In this document: in pieces, positions 34,433 through 44,832 of the stretch | How the letters are laid out: the number at the start of each line of letters is the position of its first letter | Position numbering within the stretch: the stretch's first letter is position 1 | NCBI GenBank assembly: GCA_022821495.1 | Contig: JAJEDN010000026.1 | Location: 1 to 64,000, forward strand | Direction of reading: 5' to 3' | DNA: 64,000 nucleotides | From: Candidatus Poribacteria bacterium | Lineage (GTDB): Bacteria; Poribacteria; WGA-4E; WGA-3G | The notes under the pieces: generated by a model | What the model saw: the letters and a program-made list of their open reading frames with translations, nothing else | Databases searched by the model: none | Told to the model about the DNA's origin: nothing | Position numbers and translations under genes: made by a program

Positions 34433-34906
34433 CTATTCAGAACCGTTTTGTGTCACGCCGGGGGGTGGTTCAGAGAATTCTTCGCCGCGCGCGCCTGCTT
34501 CTTTTCTCCGCCGATCCCAATCAGCAATTTCTTTATAAGCCTTCGCCTGTCCCTCAGCAATACCTTCCGCTTTACCTTCCGCTTTACCTTCCGCTTTAGC
34601 TGCTGCTTCGGCTGCCCGAATTCGCTTTTCTCGTCTGTCATAATACCAATCTGACAATAACATGATGAAATCAATGCCTCCCACTATCATCCCGACTACG
34701 GCCGCGCCCACCGGGATGAAGTTTGAAATATCGTCAAGGACATTTTGAACGGATTCATGTCCTTTCCAGCCTTTCACTGTTTCATAATCCAAGGCGATGG
34801 AACCATAGATAATAACAAAGAGGGAGATTAGGAAAAGGGCGAAGCCTGTTTTCCCTACTCTCCAAAAATCTCTCACACCTCGCCAGAGTTCTTGCTGTTT
34901 TATCAA
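34433..34906 (-). CDS. Two-helix membrane protein with GKAE repeats
   Basis: The 157-residue protein starts at TTG (34904-34906) with GGAG upstream. Hydrophobic helices lie at about 20-42 and 62-86. The cytoplasmic tail contains repeated A-E-G-K units (A-E-A-A-A-K-A-E-G-K-A-E-G-K-A-E-G) likely forming a helix, then a charged segment. Family unknown. A terminator follows and the pnp gene is next downstream on the same strand. Confidence 0.6.
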   Translation of the reverse strand: MIKQQELWRGVRDFWRVGKTGFALFLISLFVIIYGSIALDYETVKGWKGHESVQNVLDDISNFIPVGAAVVGMIVGGIDFIMLLSDWYYDRREKRIRAAEAAAKAEGKAEGKAEGIAEGQAKAYKEIADWDRRRKEAGARGEEFSEPPPGVTQNGSE

Positions 34907-35046
34907 AATCCGCTCCGTGAAATTAAAAATATATTATCATATCCTGGATAGGTTGTCAACAAAATAGGGCAAAGGAATTATCCTTCACCCTATTTGTTTC
35001 TTATATTGTTCTTAATTTTCTAAGATCGCACAATGCGCTGTGTCCT

Positions 35047-37380
35047 CTATCGAGAACGACCTTTCGGAATACGTGGCGAGTTCCGATCACGGAAATCACG
35101 AGAATTATCGCGTTGTTCATAGCGATTCCCGCGCCGATCGCGCGAGTCATTTCCGCGCCTGTCTCGATATTCACGCGAGTCTCGATTATCCCGATAGTTA
35201 GAACGACCCCCATCGCGCGAGTCTCGGTCTCGGGAAGTGTTCCAATCAGATGAGGACTCACGATCCTCACTTGATTCAATTTTCAGGTCTTCAACCGGGA
35301 CACCACCAGCAGCAACGAGTGCCAGATCCACGCGGTCTTGATCGTCAATCGTAAGGATACGGACAGTGACTTCGTCCCCAACCTGCATGACATCCTCTGC
35401 GCGGCGGACGTATCCATCTCCCATCTGCGAGATATGAACAAGTCCATCCTTACCGGGCAAGATCTCTACAAATGCACCGAAGGATGCGGTTCGGACGACT
35501 TTACCGGTGTACTCTTTACCGATTTCAGGCATAGCCGTGATTGCTCGAATCTTCTCTTCAGCGCGTTTGACATCTTCTGCACTGGTAGCCGCAATTTCCA
35601 CAGTCCCATCATCTTCGATGTTGATGGTTGTGCTTGTTTCCTCTTGGAGACCCTGAACAGTTTTACCACGAGGTCCAATGAGATCCTTGATTTTCTGCTG
35701 GGCAATTTGAAGTGAATGAATCCGAGGCGCGTAAGGCGAAAGTTCAGCGCGCGGTTGCGCTATAACGGCATTCATCTGTTCAATGACTGACAAGCGTGCT
35801 TCTTTTGCCTGATGGATCGCGCGGCGCATCAATTCGGGCGTAACACCCTCGATCTTGATGTCCATCTGTATAGCAGTGACGCCTTCACTCGTTCCTGCTA
35901 CTTTGAAGTCCATATCACCGAGGAAATCTTCGGTACCGAGCATGTCAGTGAGGATCGCTTCTTGTTCGCCTTCCTTAATGAGTCCGACACCTATTCCTGC
36001 GACGGGGCGTTTAATTGGCACGCCTGCATCTAATAGCGCGAGGGTCGCACCACAAACGGTTGCCATAGAGGATGAGGCATTGGATTCCAAGATTTCCGAA
36101 ACAATACGGATGGTATAGTGGAATTCGTCTTTTTCAGGAATAACCGGTTCAAGTGCCTTTTCTGCGAGCGCACCGTGTCCGATCTCTCGACGTCCAGGTC
36201 CCATCATGCGTTTCACTTCACCGGTACTAAATGGCGGGAAATTGTAGTGTAGAAAGAAAGAACGTCTCGCTTCGCCATCAAGTCCGCGTTGGACATCTTC
36301 ATCGCCAGATGTGCCGAGGGTCGTTACACAGAGTGCCTGTGTTTGCCCTCTGCTAAAGAGTGCGGAACCGTGGGTGTGTGGGAGCAGAGAGACTTCACCA
36401 GAGATAGATCGAATGTCGGTTACACCGCGTCCATCAACGCGCTTGCCTTCTGTAAGAATTGCCTGCCGCATCTCTTCTTTCTCAATGTCACTTAAGACAG
36501 AGATGGCATCTTTTGCTGCATTCGGATCGGCATCTTCTGGGGTATCCTCAAGAATCTCCGAGAGCACTTCTTCTTGGACTTGTTCGAGGTAATCCTCACG
36601 TAATTTCTTGTCTGCCATGCCGATAGATTCTCGAATGCGCGATGTGGCGAGATTTCGGACCCGGTCGCTAAGGTCGGCTTCAACGGTTTTAGACGTATAA
36701 TCGCGTTTCGCATTACTACAGCCTGCTGCCAAACCTTCTTGAAGTTTGATGACTTCTTGTATCTGGGCGTGTGCAGCGATAATTGTTTCAATGACTTCAT
36801 CGTCAGGAATTTCATTTCCACCGCCCTCAACAGACATCACAGCATCAGTTTTTCCACTCACGAACAACTCAATATCGGAGGCATGCAGTTCCTCATAAGT
36901 TGGATTGATTATTAATTGGTCTTCGGCTTTCCCGACAGTAACTGCGGCGACAGGACCATTAAACGGTATGTCCGAAATCGTTAATGCAGCGGATGTCCCA
37001 ATAAGTGCTGGCACATCTGCCGGATGAATACCATCCGATGAAAAGACATTACATAAAACTTGCACCTCTGCTTTAAAATCCTTCGGAAAAAGAGGTCGGA
37101 TGCAGTGGTCTATTAAACGAGCCACCAATTGTTCTGAAGTCCCAGGACGCGGTTCGCGCCTACCATAAACTGTCGGTATGCGTCCAGTGGCATAAGCCCT
37201 TTCACGGTAATCTACTGTTAATGGAAAGAAATCGAGGTCGTGCTCACTATCATCGGCCACTACTGTGACCAAGACAACCGTTCCACCATATTGTACCCAG
37301 ACAGCGCCGTCTGCTTGTTTCGCAACTTTTCCGGTTTCAATTGATAACTTCTCACTCCCAAGTTGCATTTCAACTTTCAT
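35047..37380 (-). CDS. pnp: Polyribonucleotide nucleotidyltransferase
   Basis: The 777-residue enzyme degrades RNA phosphorolytically. Two RNase PH domains (about 1-230 and 310-545), with R-E-P-R-P-G-T-S-E-Q and G-P-G-R-R-E-I-G-H-G, are followed by a KH domain (G-P-R-G-K-T-V-Q) and an S1 domain (G-K-V-V-R-T-A-S-F-G-A-F-V-E-I). The last about 75 residues are an unusual Arg/Asp/Ser-rich tail with repeated R-D-S-R-D-type units. It follows rpsO as in many bacteria, with a hairpin-bearing 246-base gap that could be a processing site. Confidence 0.96.
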   Translation of the reverse strand: MKVEMQLGSEKLSIETGKVAKQADGAVWVQYGGTVVLVTVVADDSEHDLDFFPLTVDYRERAYATGRIPTVYGRREPRPGTSEQLVARLIDHCIRPLFPKDFKAEVQVLCNVFSSDGIHPADVPALIGTSAALTISDIPFNGPVAAVTVGKAEDQLIINPTYEELHASDIELFVSGKTDAVMSVEGGGNEIPDDEVIETIIAAHAQIQEVIKLQEGLAAGCSNAKRDYTSKTVEADLSDRVRNLATSRIRESIGMADKKLREDYLEQVQEEVLSEILEDTPEDADPNAAKDAISVLSDIEKEEMRQAILTEGKRVDGRGVTDIRSISGEVSLLPHTHGSALFSRGQTQALCVTTLGTSGDEDVQRGLDGEARRSFFLHYNFPPFSTGEVKRMMGPGRREIGHGALAEKALEPVIPEKDEFHYTIRIVSEILESNASSSMATVCGATLALLDAGVPIKRPVAGIGVGLIKEGEQEAILTDMLGTEDFLGDMDFKVAGTSEGVTAIQMDIKIEGVTPELMRRAIHQAKEARLSVIEQMNAVIAQPRAELSPYAPRIHSLQIAQQKIKDLIGPRGKTVQGLQEETSTTINIEDDGTVEIAATSAEDVKRAEEKIRAITAMPEIGKEYTGKVVRTASFGAFVEILPGKDGLVHISQMGDGYVRRAEDVMQVGDEVTVRILTIDDQDRVDLALVAAGGVPVEDLKIESSEDRESSSDWNTSRDRDSRDGGRSNYRDNRDSREYRDRRGNDSRDRRGNRYEQRDNSRDFRDRNSPRIPKGRSR

Positions 37381-37478
37381 TCTATATACTACTCCTGTAT
37401 TTCCAATTTTTTTCTTGTGCCATCAAATATAAAAAGTAAAAAAGTCGTTGAAGAACAGTTTTGACTTAAGAACCTATT

Positions 37479-37498
37479 GTCAACTTAACGATGTTGAC
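37479..37498 (-). other. Hairpin between rpsO and pnp
   Basis: GTCAAC (37479-37484) pairs with GTTGAC (37493-37498) with an eight-base loop. A T-rich stretch follows on the minus strand. In E. coli the rpsO-pnp spacer holds an RNase III site; this is only a possible equivalent. Confidence 0.3.
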
Positions 37499-37626
37499 TA
37501 CAGTTTTTAAGAATTAAATATTCCTGCTCTGACAAGACCCATTCAGCATTTGTTAATTACACGATCGCACTTATTCTGTCCCTGTTCGTCCCAATATAGA
37601 AACGTCCTCAGCACCGGTACAATAGC

Positions 37627-37917
37627 CTAATTTGCTTTCAATCCGATAGTGTCACGAATTCCGAGGTCATTAATTAAACGGTAATAGCGTGTAACGTCTT
37701 TTTTGTAAAGATACCGCAACAAGCGGCGCTGTTTGCCAACTAAGCGGAAAAGTCCATGGCGCGAGTGATAATCCTTCCGGTGTGTCCGAAAATGTTCAGT
37801 CAACTGGCGAATACGCTCAGTCAAAATTGCCACTTGGGCTTCCGGGGAACCGGTATCTTGCTGGTGTATTTGATACTTTTGGATTAATTCTTTCTTCTCT
37901 GCTGCACTAATTGCCAA
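37627..37917 (-). CDS. rpsO: Ribosomal protein S15
   Basis: The protein starts at TTG (37915-37917), since AAGGAGGTG lies six bases upstream and the next codons A-I-S-A-A-E-K-K begin the S15 helix. It is 96 residues with [22 protein letters not shown] and [12 protein letters not shown], all S15 signatures. It is the usual partner of pnp. Confidence 0.95.
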   Translation of the reverse strand: MAISAAEKKELIQKYQIHQQDTGSPEAQVAILTERIRQLTEHFRTHRKDYHSRHGLFRLVGKQRRLLRYLYKKDVTRYYRLINDLGIRDTIGLKAN

Positions 37918-38134
37918 TTGATTCACCTCCTTAACAACAAGCCTTGGGAGTTTGAAAATTTCGCCGAACATTATCTCATAAAGACATAAAACTTCACTAT
38001 AAGGCATCAATACCTATTCGGTGTTATATGAAATAAAATGCTGATTGCGTTCGGGGAATCACTCCCATTTTTAGTTAATTTGATACATATATGATACCAC
38101 AGATTCGTCGGAAATTCAAATTAAACTCAGATCT

Positions 38135-39139
38135 CTAAGTAATGTTCTCTTTTAAATGGCATTCCGATACAAATGGGGTAGATGCCTCAAGAATTTTTGC
38201 GGCATCAGTGATATCGCGTTGTATTTGTTGAACCAGCATCTCAAGATTCGGAAACTTCCGCTCGCTTCTGATTTTCTCTACTAAAAATACTTCTACAGAT
38301 TTTCCATAAATCATTTCATCAAAATCAAAGAAGTGGCTTTCGACCTGCACATTTGTACCATTAAATGTAGGGCGGACCCCAATGTTCAGTACGCCATCCA
38401 ACCATTGTTCCCCTAATTTCGCCCGAATCGCGTAAACGCCATTCGGTGGACAGGTTTGATTCTGTGTCTCTATATTAGCGGTTGGAAATCCAATCTCCTT
38501 GCCACGCCCGTCACCATGAACAACATTACCCAACAAGGAATACGGACGCCCTAAGAGTTGTGAACCGCAACGAAGGTCGCCGCTCACAAGTGCCTCACGG
38601 ATCCGGGTGCTATGGACCGGGGCACCCTCTATCTCTGTCGGTGGAACAATGGACACATCAAACGCATACTCTTGGCTGAGTTCGATTAACCGGTCGGCGT
38701 TCCCCGCACGGTTTTTCCCGAACTGACACGCATATCCGACAACAACATGTCTCGCTCGGCATTTTTCCAAGAGAACTTTTTTTACAAATTCTGCTGGCGA
38801 CATCCGAGCGATCTGCGCATCGAAACTGAGCATAATAACTTTATCAATACCAAGTTGTTGGAGAATTTCGACGCGTTTGGAGAGCGGTGTTAGGAGGGAT
38901 GGACACCGTTCTGGCGCAAGAAACGCGAGCGGGTGTGGATAAAAACCGACTAAAGCACTCATCAACTGGTGTTCTGCAGCGTGCTGAAGAAGCGTATTGA
39001 TAACCGCTTGGTGCCCGATATGAATTCCATCAAATACGCCGAAAGTAACGGCTGTGTCTCTGTGGAATTCACCAATGTCATCTAAACTACAACCACTTGT
39101 TGGGGCTTGCAGATCGCTCCTGTTATTAGCGTTTTCCAC
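38135..39139 (-). CDS. ribF: Bifunctional riboflavin kinase/FAD synthetase
   Basis: The enzyme makes FMN and FAD. The FMN adenylyltransferase domain has G-V-F-D-G-I-H-I-G-H-Q and S-T-R-I-R-E-A-L-V; the riboflavin kinase domain has G-R-G-K-E-I-G-F-P-T-A-N-I and V-E-S-H-F-F-D-F-D. I chose GTG at 39139 because AGAAGGA lies upstream and it follows the nrnA stop by a few bases; a TTG at 39160 is possible. About 334 residues. Part of the rimP-pnp operon. Confidence 0.9.
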   Translation of the reverse strand: MENANNRSDLQAPTSGCSLDDIGEFHRDTAVTFGVFDGIHIGHQAVINTLLQHAAEHQLMSALVGFYPHPLAFLAPERCPSLLTPLSKRVEILQQLGIDKVIMLSFDAQIARMSPAEFVKKVLLEKCRARHVVVGYACQFGKNRAGNADRLIELSQEYAFDVSIVPPTEIEGAPVHSTRIREALVSGDLRCGSQLLGRPYSLLGNVVHGDGRGKEIGFPTANIETQNQTCPPNGVYAIRAKLGEQWLDGVLNIGVRPTFNGTNVQVESHFFDFDEMIYGKSVEVFLVEKIRSERKFPNLEMLVQQIQRDITDAAKILEASTPFVSECHLKENIT

Positions 39140-39144
39140 GTTAC

Positions 39145-40176
39145 TCAATCCTTCTGGCAATCACCATGTTCTGAAGAACTTTGATCAATGTAGCGTTGGG
39201 CGGCTTGTACAAGCGTCCTAACGGCTGCAGGATACGGCATAGCGATCCGACAGCCGGCGGCGCGGGCGTGTCCTCCGCCTTCAAATTCTGCAGCGAGTTG
39301 ACTTACATCCACATGTCCTTGACTCCGTAAACTTATTTTTGTGCTTTGAGCGGTCATTTCTGACGCGCAGAGTGCTACCTCAACACCGGCGATCGCTTGA
39401 ATTTGGTTCACAATACCTTCTACAGCGTCAGGAGTCGTTCCTATTTTTCGCAGCATTCCTTGTGTGGCGTACACTGTGGCAATCTTTCCGTCATTGCTTA
39501 CTCGCAACGTGCGGAGTACTTCGCCTGATAGACGAATTTTAGCGACAGGAAGCTGCTCGTAAACGTTCCTATAGACTTCATCCGGGGCGAATTCTCCTAT
39601 CTCAATTAATTCGGCAGCGATCCGATGTGTTTCCACTGTCGTATTGCTGTGGCGAAAACAACCCGTGTCAAACATGAGACCCGTATAAAGACAGAGGGCA
39701 CACGCTTTGCCTATTGACCCCTGATGGCATTTAATAAGTTTATAGATGATTTCTGATGTAGAAGAAGCCGAAGGCATAATGAGATTGATATCTCCAAACG
39801 CCTCAGCGGTGGCGTGATGATCAATATTAACAAGTGCGTGCGTCGGCAGCAAGGCTTTGGAAAGCGTTTTTCCAATTCGAGCCAATGTGCTTGCATCCAA
39901 TACAATTAACACCTCTGGACGATATGTCCTGACAGCGTGGACATCCTCAATATTATCCCAACAAGGCAGAAATCTATAGTTCTCTGGAACGGCATCTGTA
40001 TTAAATATTTTAACGGATTTGCCGAGTGCTGTAAGAAAGTGATAGAGTCCCAACTCGGAACCGATTGCATCGCCGTCTGGGTTAATATGCGTTGAGAGTG
40101 CGAAGTCGTGGTACTGGTCAAATAGGGTGAGAAGTGTGTCGTAGTTCTGCATATCAGTTATCTGCAAGGTGTTCAT
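39145..40176 (-). CDS. nrnA: NanoRNase/pAp phosphatase, DHH family
   Basis: The 343-residue protein has the DHH phosphoesterase motifs H-I-N-P-D-G-D-A-I-G-S, V-L-D-A-S, N-I-D-H-H-A-T and, in the DHHA1 domain, E-G-G-G-H-A-R-A-A-G-C. It would degrade oligoribonucleotides and pAp. Its start overlaps the rbfA stop by ATGA. Placement after rbfA is common in this operon. Confidence 0.92.
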   Translation of the reverse strand: MNTLQITDMQNYDTLLTLFDQYHDFALSTHINPDGDAIGSELGLYHFLTALGKSVKIFNTDAVPENYRFLPCWDNIEDVHAVRTYRPEVLIVLDASTLARIGKTLSKALLPTHALVNIDHHATAEAFGDINLIMPSASSTSEIIYKLIKCHQGSIGKACALCLYTGLMFDTGCFRHSNTTVETHRIAAELIEIGEFAPDEVYRNVYEQLPVAKIRLSGEVLRTLRVSNDGKIATVYATQGMLRKIGTTPDAVEGIVNQIQAIAGVEVALCASEMTAQSTKISLRSQGHVDVSQLAAEFEGGGHARAAGCRIAMPYPAAVRTLVQAAQRYIDQSSSEHGDCQKD

Positions 40177-40556
40177 GAAATATCCGCTGTGTGGTTTTCG
40201 GATGTCTCATCTTCCGACGTAACGGACTTCAGGAGTCCGTCTATTTTGAAGAGATAGTCAGCAGACTCGTCAATAGCAAACCGAAGCTCTGGCGAATAGC
40301 GGAGCGTGAGACGGTTTCCTATTTCTCGTCTGAGAAACCCTGCAGCACTTTTTAAACCAGCAAGCGTCTTTTCCTTCTGCGCCTCGTCTCCGATAACGCT
40401 CACCTTGACATCCACATACTTCAGATCCGGCGACATTTCTGCCTGTGTAACAGTGCAAAACGCTACACGCGGATCCTTGACAGAACGCTGAATAATCTCA
40501 CTTAATTCCCGTTGAATAAGGGCGCCTACCCGATCTTGCCTTCTATTATCTGCCAT
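40173..40556 (-). CDS. rbfA: Ribosome-binding factor A
   Basis: The start M-A-D-N-R-R-Q-D-R-V-G at 40556 gives 127 residues; a GTG six codons upstream is less likely. The KH-type fold with R-V-A-F-C-T-V-T-Q and L-R-F-A-I-D-E-S is typical. It matures the 30S subunit. Overlaps nrnA by four bases. Confidence 0.92.
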   Translation of the reverse strand: MADNRRQDRVGALIQRELSEIIQRSVKDPRVAFCTVTQAEMSPDLKYVDVKVSVIGDEAQKEKTLAGLKSAAGFLRREIGNRLTLRYSPELRFAIDESADYLFKIDGLLKSVTSEDETSENHTADIS

Positions 40557-40598
40557 GTTGTTACCATCTTTCACTGCAAGTTTGACTTACAGGTTTTA

Positions 40599-40883
40599 TC
40601 AGAAGAAAAATTCCGTTTCGTAATCTACCAACTCAGCGTCTGCATTTGTCTCAACAAAAGTGATGACATGCGAGATAATCTTATGAAGATGCGCTGCATC
40701 GTTAGAAACGGAAACAGCGGCTAATACCGCGAACTGATGTGCATCTAACGCTTCAACTTCCGCAACAGCGACATTGAAACGATTTTTGAGCCTATTAACA
40801 AGACTTTTGATAACCCGGCGTTTCGCCTTCAGAGATTGACTTTCAGGAATGCGAAGCTGGATTTTACAAACACCGATATGCAT
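40599..40883 (-). CDS. ylxP: DUF503/YlxP-family protein
   Basis: The 94-residue protein begins H-I-G-V-C-K-I-Q-L and has S-L-K-A-K-R-R-V-I-K-S, the hallmark of YlxP/DUF503. Its position between infB and rbfA matches many bacteria. Role is thought to be in ribosome assembly, but is not firmly known. Confidence 0.85.
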   Translation of the reverse strand: MHIGVCKIQLRIPESQSLKAKRRVIKSLVNRLKNRFNVAVAEVEALDAHQFAVLAAVSVSNDAAHLHKIISHVITFVETNADAELVDYETEFFF

Positions 40884-40915
40884 GAAAGGTGTCAGTTAAT
40901 TAATTGTAATAGTAG

Positions 40916-40934
40916 GTGCGGTCTTTAACCGCAC
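40916..40934. other. Hairpin between infB and ylxP
   Basis: GTGCGGT (40916-40922) pairs with ACCGCAC (40928-40934) with a five-base loop. It may slow transcription or mark a processing site; it lacks a clear T tract. Confidence 0.35.
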
Positions 40935-40970
40935 TGTGAATAAAATAGATTATTACTCGGACTCAGGTAC

Positions 40971-43007
40971 CTACGAAAGCGAACGTGCCACTTGTTCGTG
41001 GATATAACATTCGAGAACATCGCCGACCTGTAGGTCGTCAAATGTCTCAATACCTATACCGCATTCGTAGTTCGCCTGCACCTCATTTACATTATCCTTA
41101 AATCGGCGCAGAGAATTCACTTTTCCTTCGTGAATTAATCGATTATCGCGTAAAATACGAAGCGGTTCGCCATGCGTAATTCGCCCCCAATTGACGTAGC
41201 TGCCAGCGATTAAACCGAGGCGCGGCACTTTAAACAATTCACGTACTTCTGCCCGTCCAATGACGACTTCTCGTACTTCAGGATCAAGCAAGCCTTCCAT
41301 CGCTGAATGGATATAGGAAATGAGTTCATAAATAACGTTGTACGTCCGCACATCGATCCCCTCAGTTTCCTTAGCTTGCACTGCTTCTGTTGTTGGATGA
41401 ACATTGAAACCCACAACAATCGCATCTGATGCAGAGGCGAGCAAAATATCAGTTTCGGTGATACCGCCGACCGCTTGGTGAATTATGTTGATCTTCACCT
41501 CGTCGGTACTCAACTCCAGGAGCGATGAAGCAACTGCTTGTACCGATCCTTGCACATCACCTTTAAGGACGACATTTAACTCTTTAATCTCGCCTTCTTG
41601 AATCTGTTGGAATAGGTTTTCAAGACTGACATGGCTATTAGCCCCGAGTTTTTCGGTGCGGTACTGATCCTGGCGAGTTTCGCTGATTAGGCGGGCATCT
41701 CTATCAGATTCTACGACGTAGAATTTGTCGCCTGCCTCAGGCACGCCAGTGAAACCGAGGACTTCAACCGGGCGTGAAGGCCCCGCTTCCTTCAACCGTT
41801 TCCCAAGGTCATCCATCATTGCTCTAACTCTTCCTGAGTATCTACCCGAAACAAATACATCGCCAACACGCAATGTACCAGACTGGACAAGAACAGTAGC
41901 AACAGCCCCGCGTCCTTTGTCTACCTCTGCTTCAACGATAATACCGCGCGCAAGTTTATTCGGGTTCGCCTTGAGTTCGAGAAGTGCTGCTTCCAAAAGG
42001 AGCATCTCAAGCAAAAAGTCGATGCCTGTTCCTTCCGTCGCGGAGGTTTCAACACAAATTGTTTGTCCACCCCAATCTTCTGGAAGAAGTTCATGCTCTG
42101 ACAATTGTTGCTTGATGTAGTCCGGACGTGCACCGGGCACATCTATTTTATTAATTGCGACCACGATGGGGACTTTAGCCGCTTTCGCGTGACTAATAGC
42201 CTCGATCGTTTGTGGCATGACACCGTCGTCCGCTGCAACAATCAGAACAACAATGTCCGTTGCCTGCGCCCCGCGTGCCCGCATTGCAGTAAAAGCAGCG
42301 TGCCCGGGCGTATCTAAAAAGACAACACTTCCACCCTCCAACGCTACATGATAAGCCCCGATATGTTGAGTTATGTTTCCCGCCTCAGATTCACTGATAT
42401 TTGATTGACGAATGGCATCTAAAAGAGAGGTTTTACCGTGGTCAACGTGTCCCATAATTGTGACGACTGGCGCACGGGGTTTTAAAGATTCCGGCGGATC
42501 TTGTACTTCGACTAAGAGCTCTTCCTCAAGAGTTCGCGATTTAACGGCTTCAAAATTCAGATGCTCTCCGAGCATCACAAGGGTATCGTAACCAAGTCGT
42601 TGATTTATGTTCGCCATGACCTTTAACTTCATCAGTTGCATAATCAAGGCATTCGGCTGCAACTCAAGCGATGCAGCAAGATCGGCAACAGTTGTACCTT
42701 CTTCGATTTGTAATTTATCTGTTGTGTCAGGTGATGCCTCTGGGGGAGCGCCATCTGATGCCTCAGGTGTAGAAACGGCTTCCTTCGGATCTGTCATCAA
42801 TTCGGATTCAATTAACTCCATAGTATCCGAATCAATGGAACTCATCTCTTTTTTGCCGCGAACTCCATGCTCTTCCAAAAGCGCAATAAGTTCCTTGGTT
42901 GTTAGGTTGCATTGTCTTGCGAATTCGTAAACTCGCATCCCTCGACCCTGTTTCTCCTCACGATTACCTTTGGCATCCTTTCGCCGCTGTCGTGGGGCTT
43001 TGCTCAT
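40971..43007 (-). CDS. infB: Translation initiation factor IF-2
   Basis: The start at 43007 (M-S-K) is chosen because GGAGG lies seven bases upstream. It is 678 residues, a short IF-2 with reduced N-terminal extension. The IF2_N domain (about 24-70) has V-Y-E-F-A-R; a Glu/Pro/Thr linker follows, and the G domain begins G-H-V-D-H-G-K-T (186-193) with D-T-P-G-H and N-K-I-D. C-terminal beta barrels complete it. It overlaps ylxR by about 44 bases. Confidence 0.96.
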   Translation of the reverse strand: MSKAPRQRRKDAKGNREEKQGRGMRVYEFARQCNLTTKELIALLEEHGVRGKKEMSSIDSDTMELIESELMTDPKEAVSTPEASDGAPPEASPDTTDKLQIEEGTTVADLAASLELQPNALIMQLMKLKVMANINQRLGYDTLVMLGEHLNFEAVKSRTLEEELLVEVQDPPESLKPRAPVVTIMGHVDHGKTSLLDAIRQSNISESEAGNITQHIGAYHVALEGGSVVFLDTPGHAAFTAMRARGAQATDIVVLIVAADDGVMPQTIEAISHAKAAKVPIVVAINKIDVPGARPDYIKQQLSEHELLPEDWGGQTICVETSATEGTGIDFLLEMLLLEAALLELKANPNKLARGIIVEAEVDKGRGAVATVLVQSGTLRVGDVFVSGRYSGRVRAMMDDLGKRLKEAGPSRPVEVLGFTGVPEAGDKFYVVESDRDARLISETRQDQYRTEKLGANSHVSLENLFQQIQEGEIKELNVVLKGDVQGSVQAVASSLLELSTDEVKINIIHQAVGGITETDILLASASDAIVVGFNVHPTTEAVQAKETEGIDVRTYNVIYELISYIHSAMEGLLDPEVREVVIGRAEVRELFKVPRLGLIAGSYVNWGRITHGEPLRILRDNRLIHEGKVNSLRRFKDNVNEVQANYECGIGIETFDDLQVGDVLECYIHEQVARSLS

Positions 43008-43317
43008 GATCATTCCTCCTTTTTCCTGTTGTACTCTCGGTTTCTTCAGTCCATTGAAGAAGAATTCTCTCAAACCGCTCTATAACTTCGTTTGGCAGTT
43101 GCACACGTAACACAGAATTAATCCGCCTTGGAGACTTAAACGCCTTCTGAATACAGCGTTGAGAGATGCAGACATAAGCACCGCGCCCGTGTAAACGCCT
43201 TTGGTTGTCAATTCGCAGCCTATCATCTTTTTCAGAGGCAAACCGTAGCAATGTTTTTTGTGGAAACTTACCACGGCATCCAATACACGTACGAATAACA
43301 TCCTTCAACAACTTCAC
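42964..43317 (-). CDS. ylxR: YlxR-family (DUF448) protein
   Basis: The 117-residue protein starts at GTG. R-T-C-I-G-C-R and G-R-G-A-Y-V-C are the YlxR signature. It is the usual gene between nusA and infB and may bind RNA; function is not established. Its C-terminus runs into infB. Confidence 0.85.
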   Translation of the reverse strand: MKLLKDVIRTCIGCRGKFPQKTLLRFASEKDDRLRIDNQRRLHGRGAYVCISQRCIQKAFKSPRRINSVLRVQLPNEVIERFERILLQWTEETESTTGKRRNDHEQSPTTAAKGCQR

Positions 43318-43393
43318 CCACTTTTTGCCGCTTTAACTTCGGTATGCCAATTAGCTCTGTTCAGGCATTGTAGAATAAGAAGCCCGCAGCAGC

Positions 43394-44710
43394 CTATTCG
43401 GATTTATCAGAATCATCATTCGCATCAGCAACGTCAAGCGTCTCAGAGTTCTCTTCAGCATCCACAATAGTTTCACTTTTTTCGTCCGGAGGCTCAAGTA
43501 CTTCGGCCTCAAAAGTATCCGCGCCTACCGCAACATCCGCTGCTGAATCAACGTGATGTTCATTCTCCGTTGAATCTGGAGTATCAACAATCGCTTCTTC
43601 TCCATCTTCTGAGCTATGCGTTACTTGTGTCTCGGTTTTATCAGGGTCTTCCGATTTAAAGAGTTCGTCAATCGAAACAGTCGCCTCGGATTCCCCTTTT
43701 ATGTCAACCTTCCATCCCGTTAGTTTTGCGGCGAGCCGAGCATTCTGTCCACGTTGACCAATGGCTAAAGAGAGTTGATCGTCTGGAACAATCACACGTG
43801 CGCTTCTATTTTCTTCGTCGAGTTCTACTCTGCGCACAACGACACGTCCTAAAGCTTTGGAAATAAAAACAGTGGCATCTTCGCTCCATTCAACGAGATC
43901 AATTTTTTCATCATCAAGTTCGCTGATAATATTTTTGACGCGAATCCCTTTGACACCGACACATGTGCCAACAGCATCTATACCCTCCTCAACTGCCTGA
44001 ACAGCAACTTTTGTCCGATTGCCTGGGTCACGTGCGACTGCCATAATCTGGACCTGACCTTCATAGATTTCAGGGACTTCTTGTTCAAACAATATTGAGA
44101 CGAGATCTCGATGGGTTCGCGATACGATAATAGGAGCACCGCGCGGCTCATTTTTCACCGACAGAATCAGACATTGCAAACGTTTGCCGCGTTCGTAGTT
44201 TTGAGAGCGCGGCATCTCCCGAGGTGGCAAAAAGGCTTCTGTCTGTTCAAGATCTAAAATGATACCACCACGTTCAAAACGCTGGACATAACCCGTGACG
44301 ACCTCACCTTCGCGTCCTGCGAATTCGTGGTAGATTTTTTCGCGTTCCGCCTGTTTGATTTTCTGGAAAAGGATCTGCTTTGCTAACTGTGCCGGAATCC
44401 GTCCGAATTCATCCGGATTAATTTCGACGTTCAGTGTCTGTCCGACCTCAATATCGGGTTGGAGTTCCTTCGCTTTCTCAATAGGAATCTCCGTGGGGAA
44501 ATCACGCATAATCTCAACGACCTTTTTAGGGACGTAGCAGCGTATATCACCCGCTTCCAAATTAATCTCAACAGAAACATCGGCATCGGGACCGTAAACC
44601 CGGCGTGCAGCAGCACTAAGTGCTTCCTCTATCGCCTCAATAAAAACTTCTTCGGGTAAATCTGTCTGTGCCGTATTTTGACGAATAGCGTTTTGGAGAT
44701 TTTCTAACAT
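43394..44710 (-). CDS. nusA: Transcription termination/antitermination factor NusA
   Basis: The 438-residue protein has the NusA N-terminal domain (about 1-130), an S1 domain (about 135-205) with G-Y-V-Q-R-F-E-R-G-G-I, and two KH domains (about 230-350) with G-V-K-G-I-R-V-K-N-I and A-I-G-Q-R-G-Q-N-A-R. The last about 80 residues are an acidic low-complexity tail. It binds RNA polymerase and nascent RNA. Confidence 0.95.
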   Translation of the reverse strand: MLENLQNAIRQNTAQTDLPEEVFIEAIEEALSAAARRVYGPDADVSVEINLEAGDIRCYVPKKVVEIMRDFPTEIPIEKAKELQPDIEVGQTLNVEINPDEFGRIPAQLAKQILFQKIKQAEREKIYHEFAGREGEVVTGYVQRFERGGIILDLEQTEAFLPPREMPRSQNYERGKRLQCLILSVKNEPRGAPIIVSRTHRDLVSILFEQEVPEIYEGQVQIMAVARDPGNRTKVAVQAVEEGIDAVGTCVGVKGIRVKNIISELDDEKIDLVEWSEDATVFISKALGRVVVRRVELDEENRSARVIVPDDQLSLAIGQRGQNARLAAKLTGWKVDIKGESEATVSIDELFKSEDPDKTETQVTHSSEDGEEAIVDTPDSTENEHHVDSAADVAVGADTFEAEVLEPPDEKSETIVDAEENSETLDVADANDDSDKSE

Positions 44711-44832
44711 GAGTAATGTTCGCGGTTTCTTAATTTCTATAGGTATGTAAATAATATCCTATATAATTTCAGTCCGCATGCTCCTTTCCAATTCTTTTAC
44801 AACTTGCAATGTACACCGTTCGCGCCTACCAG

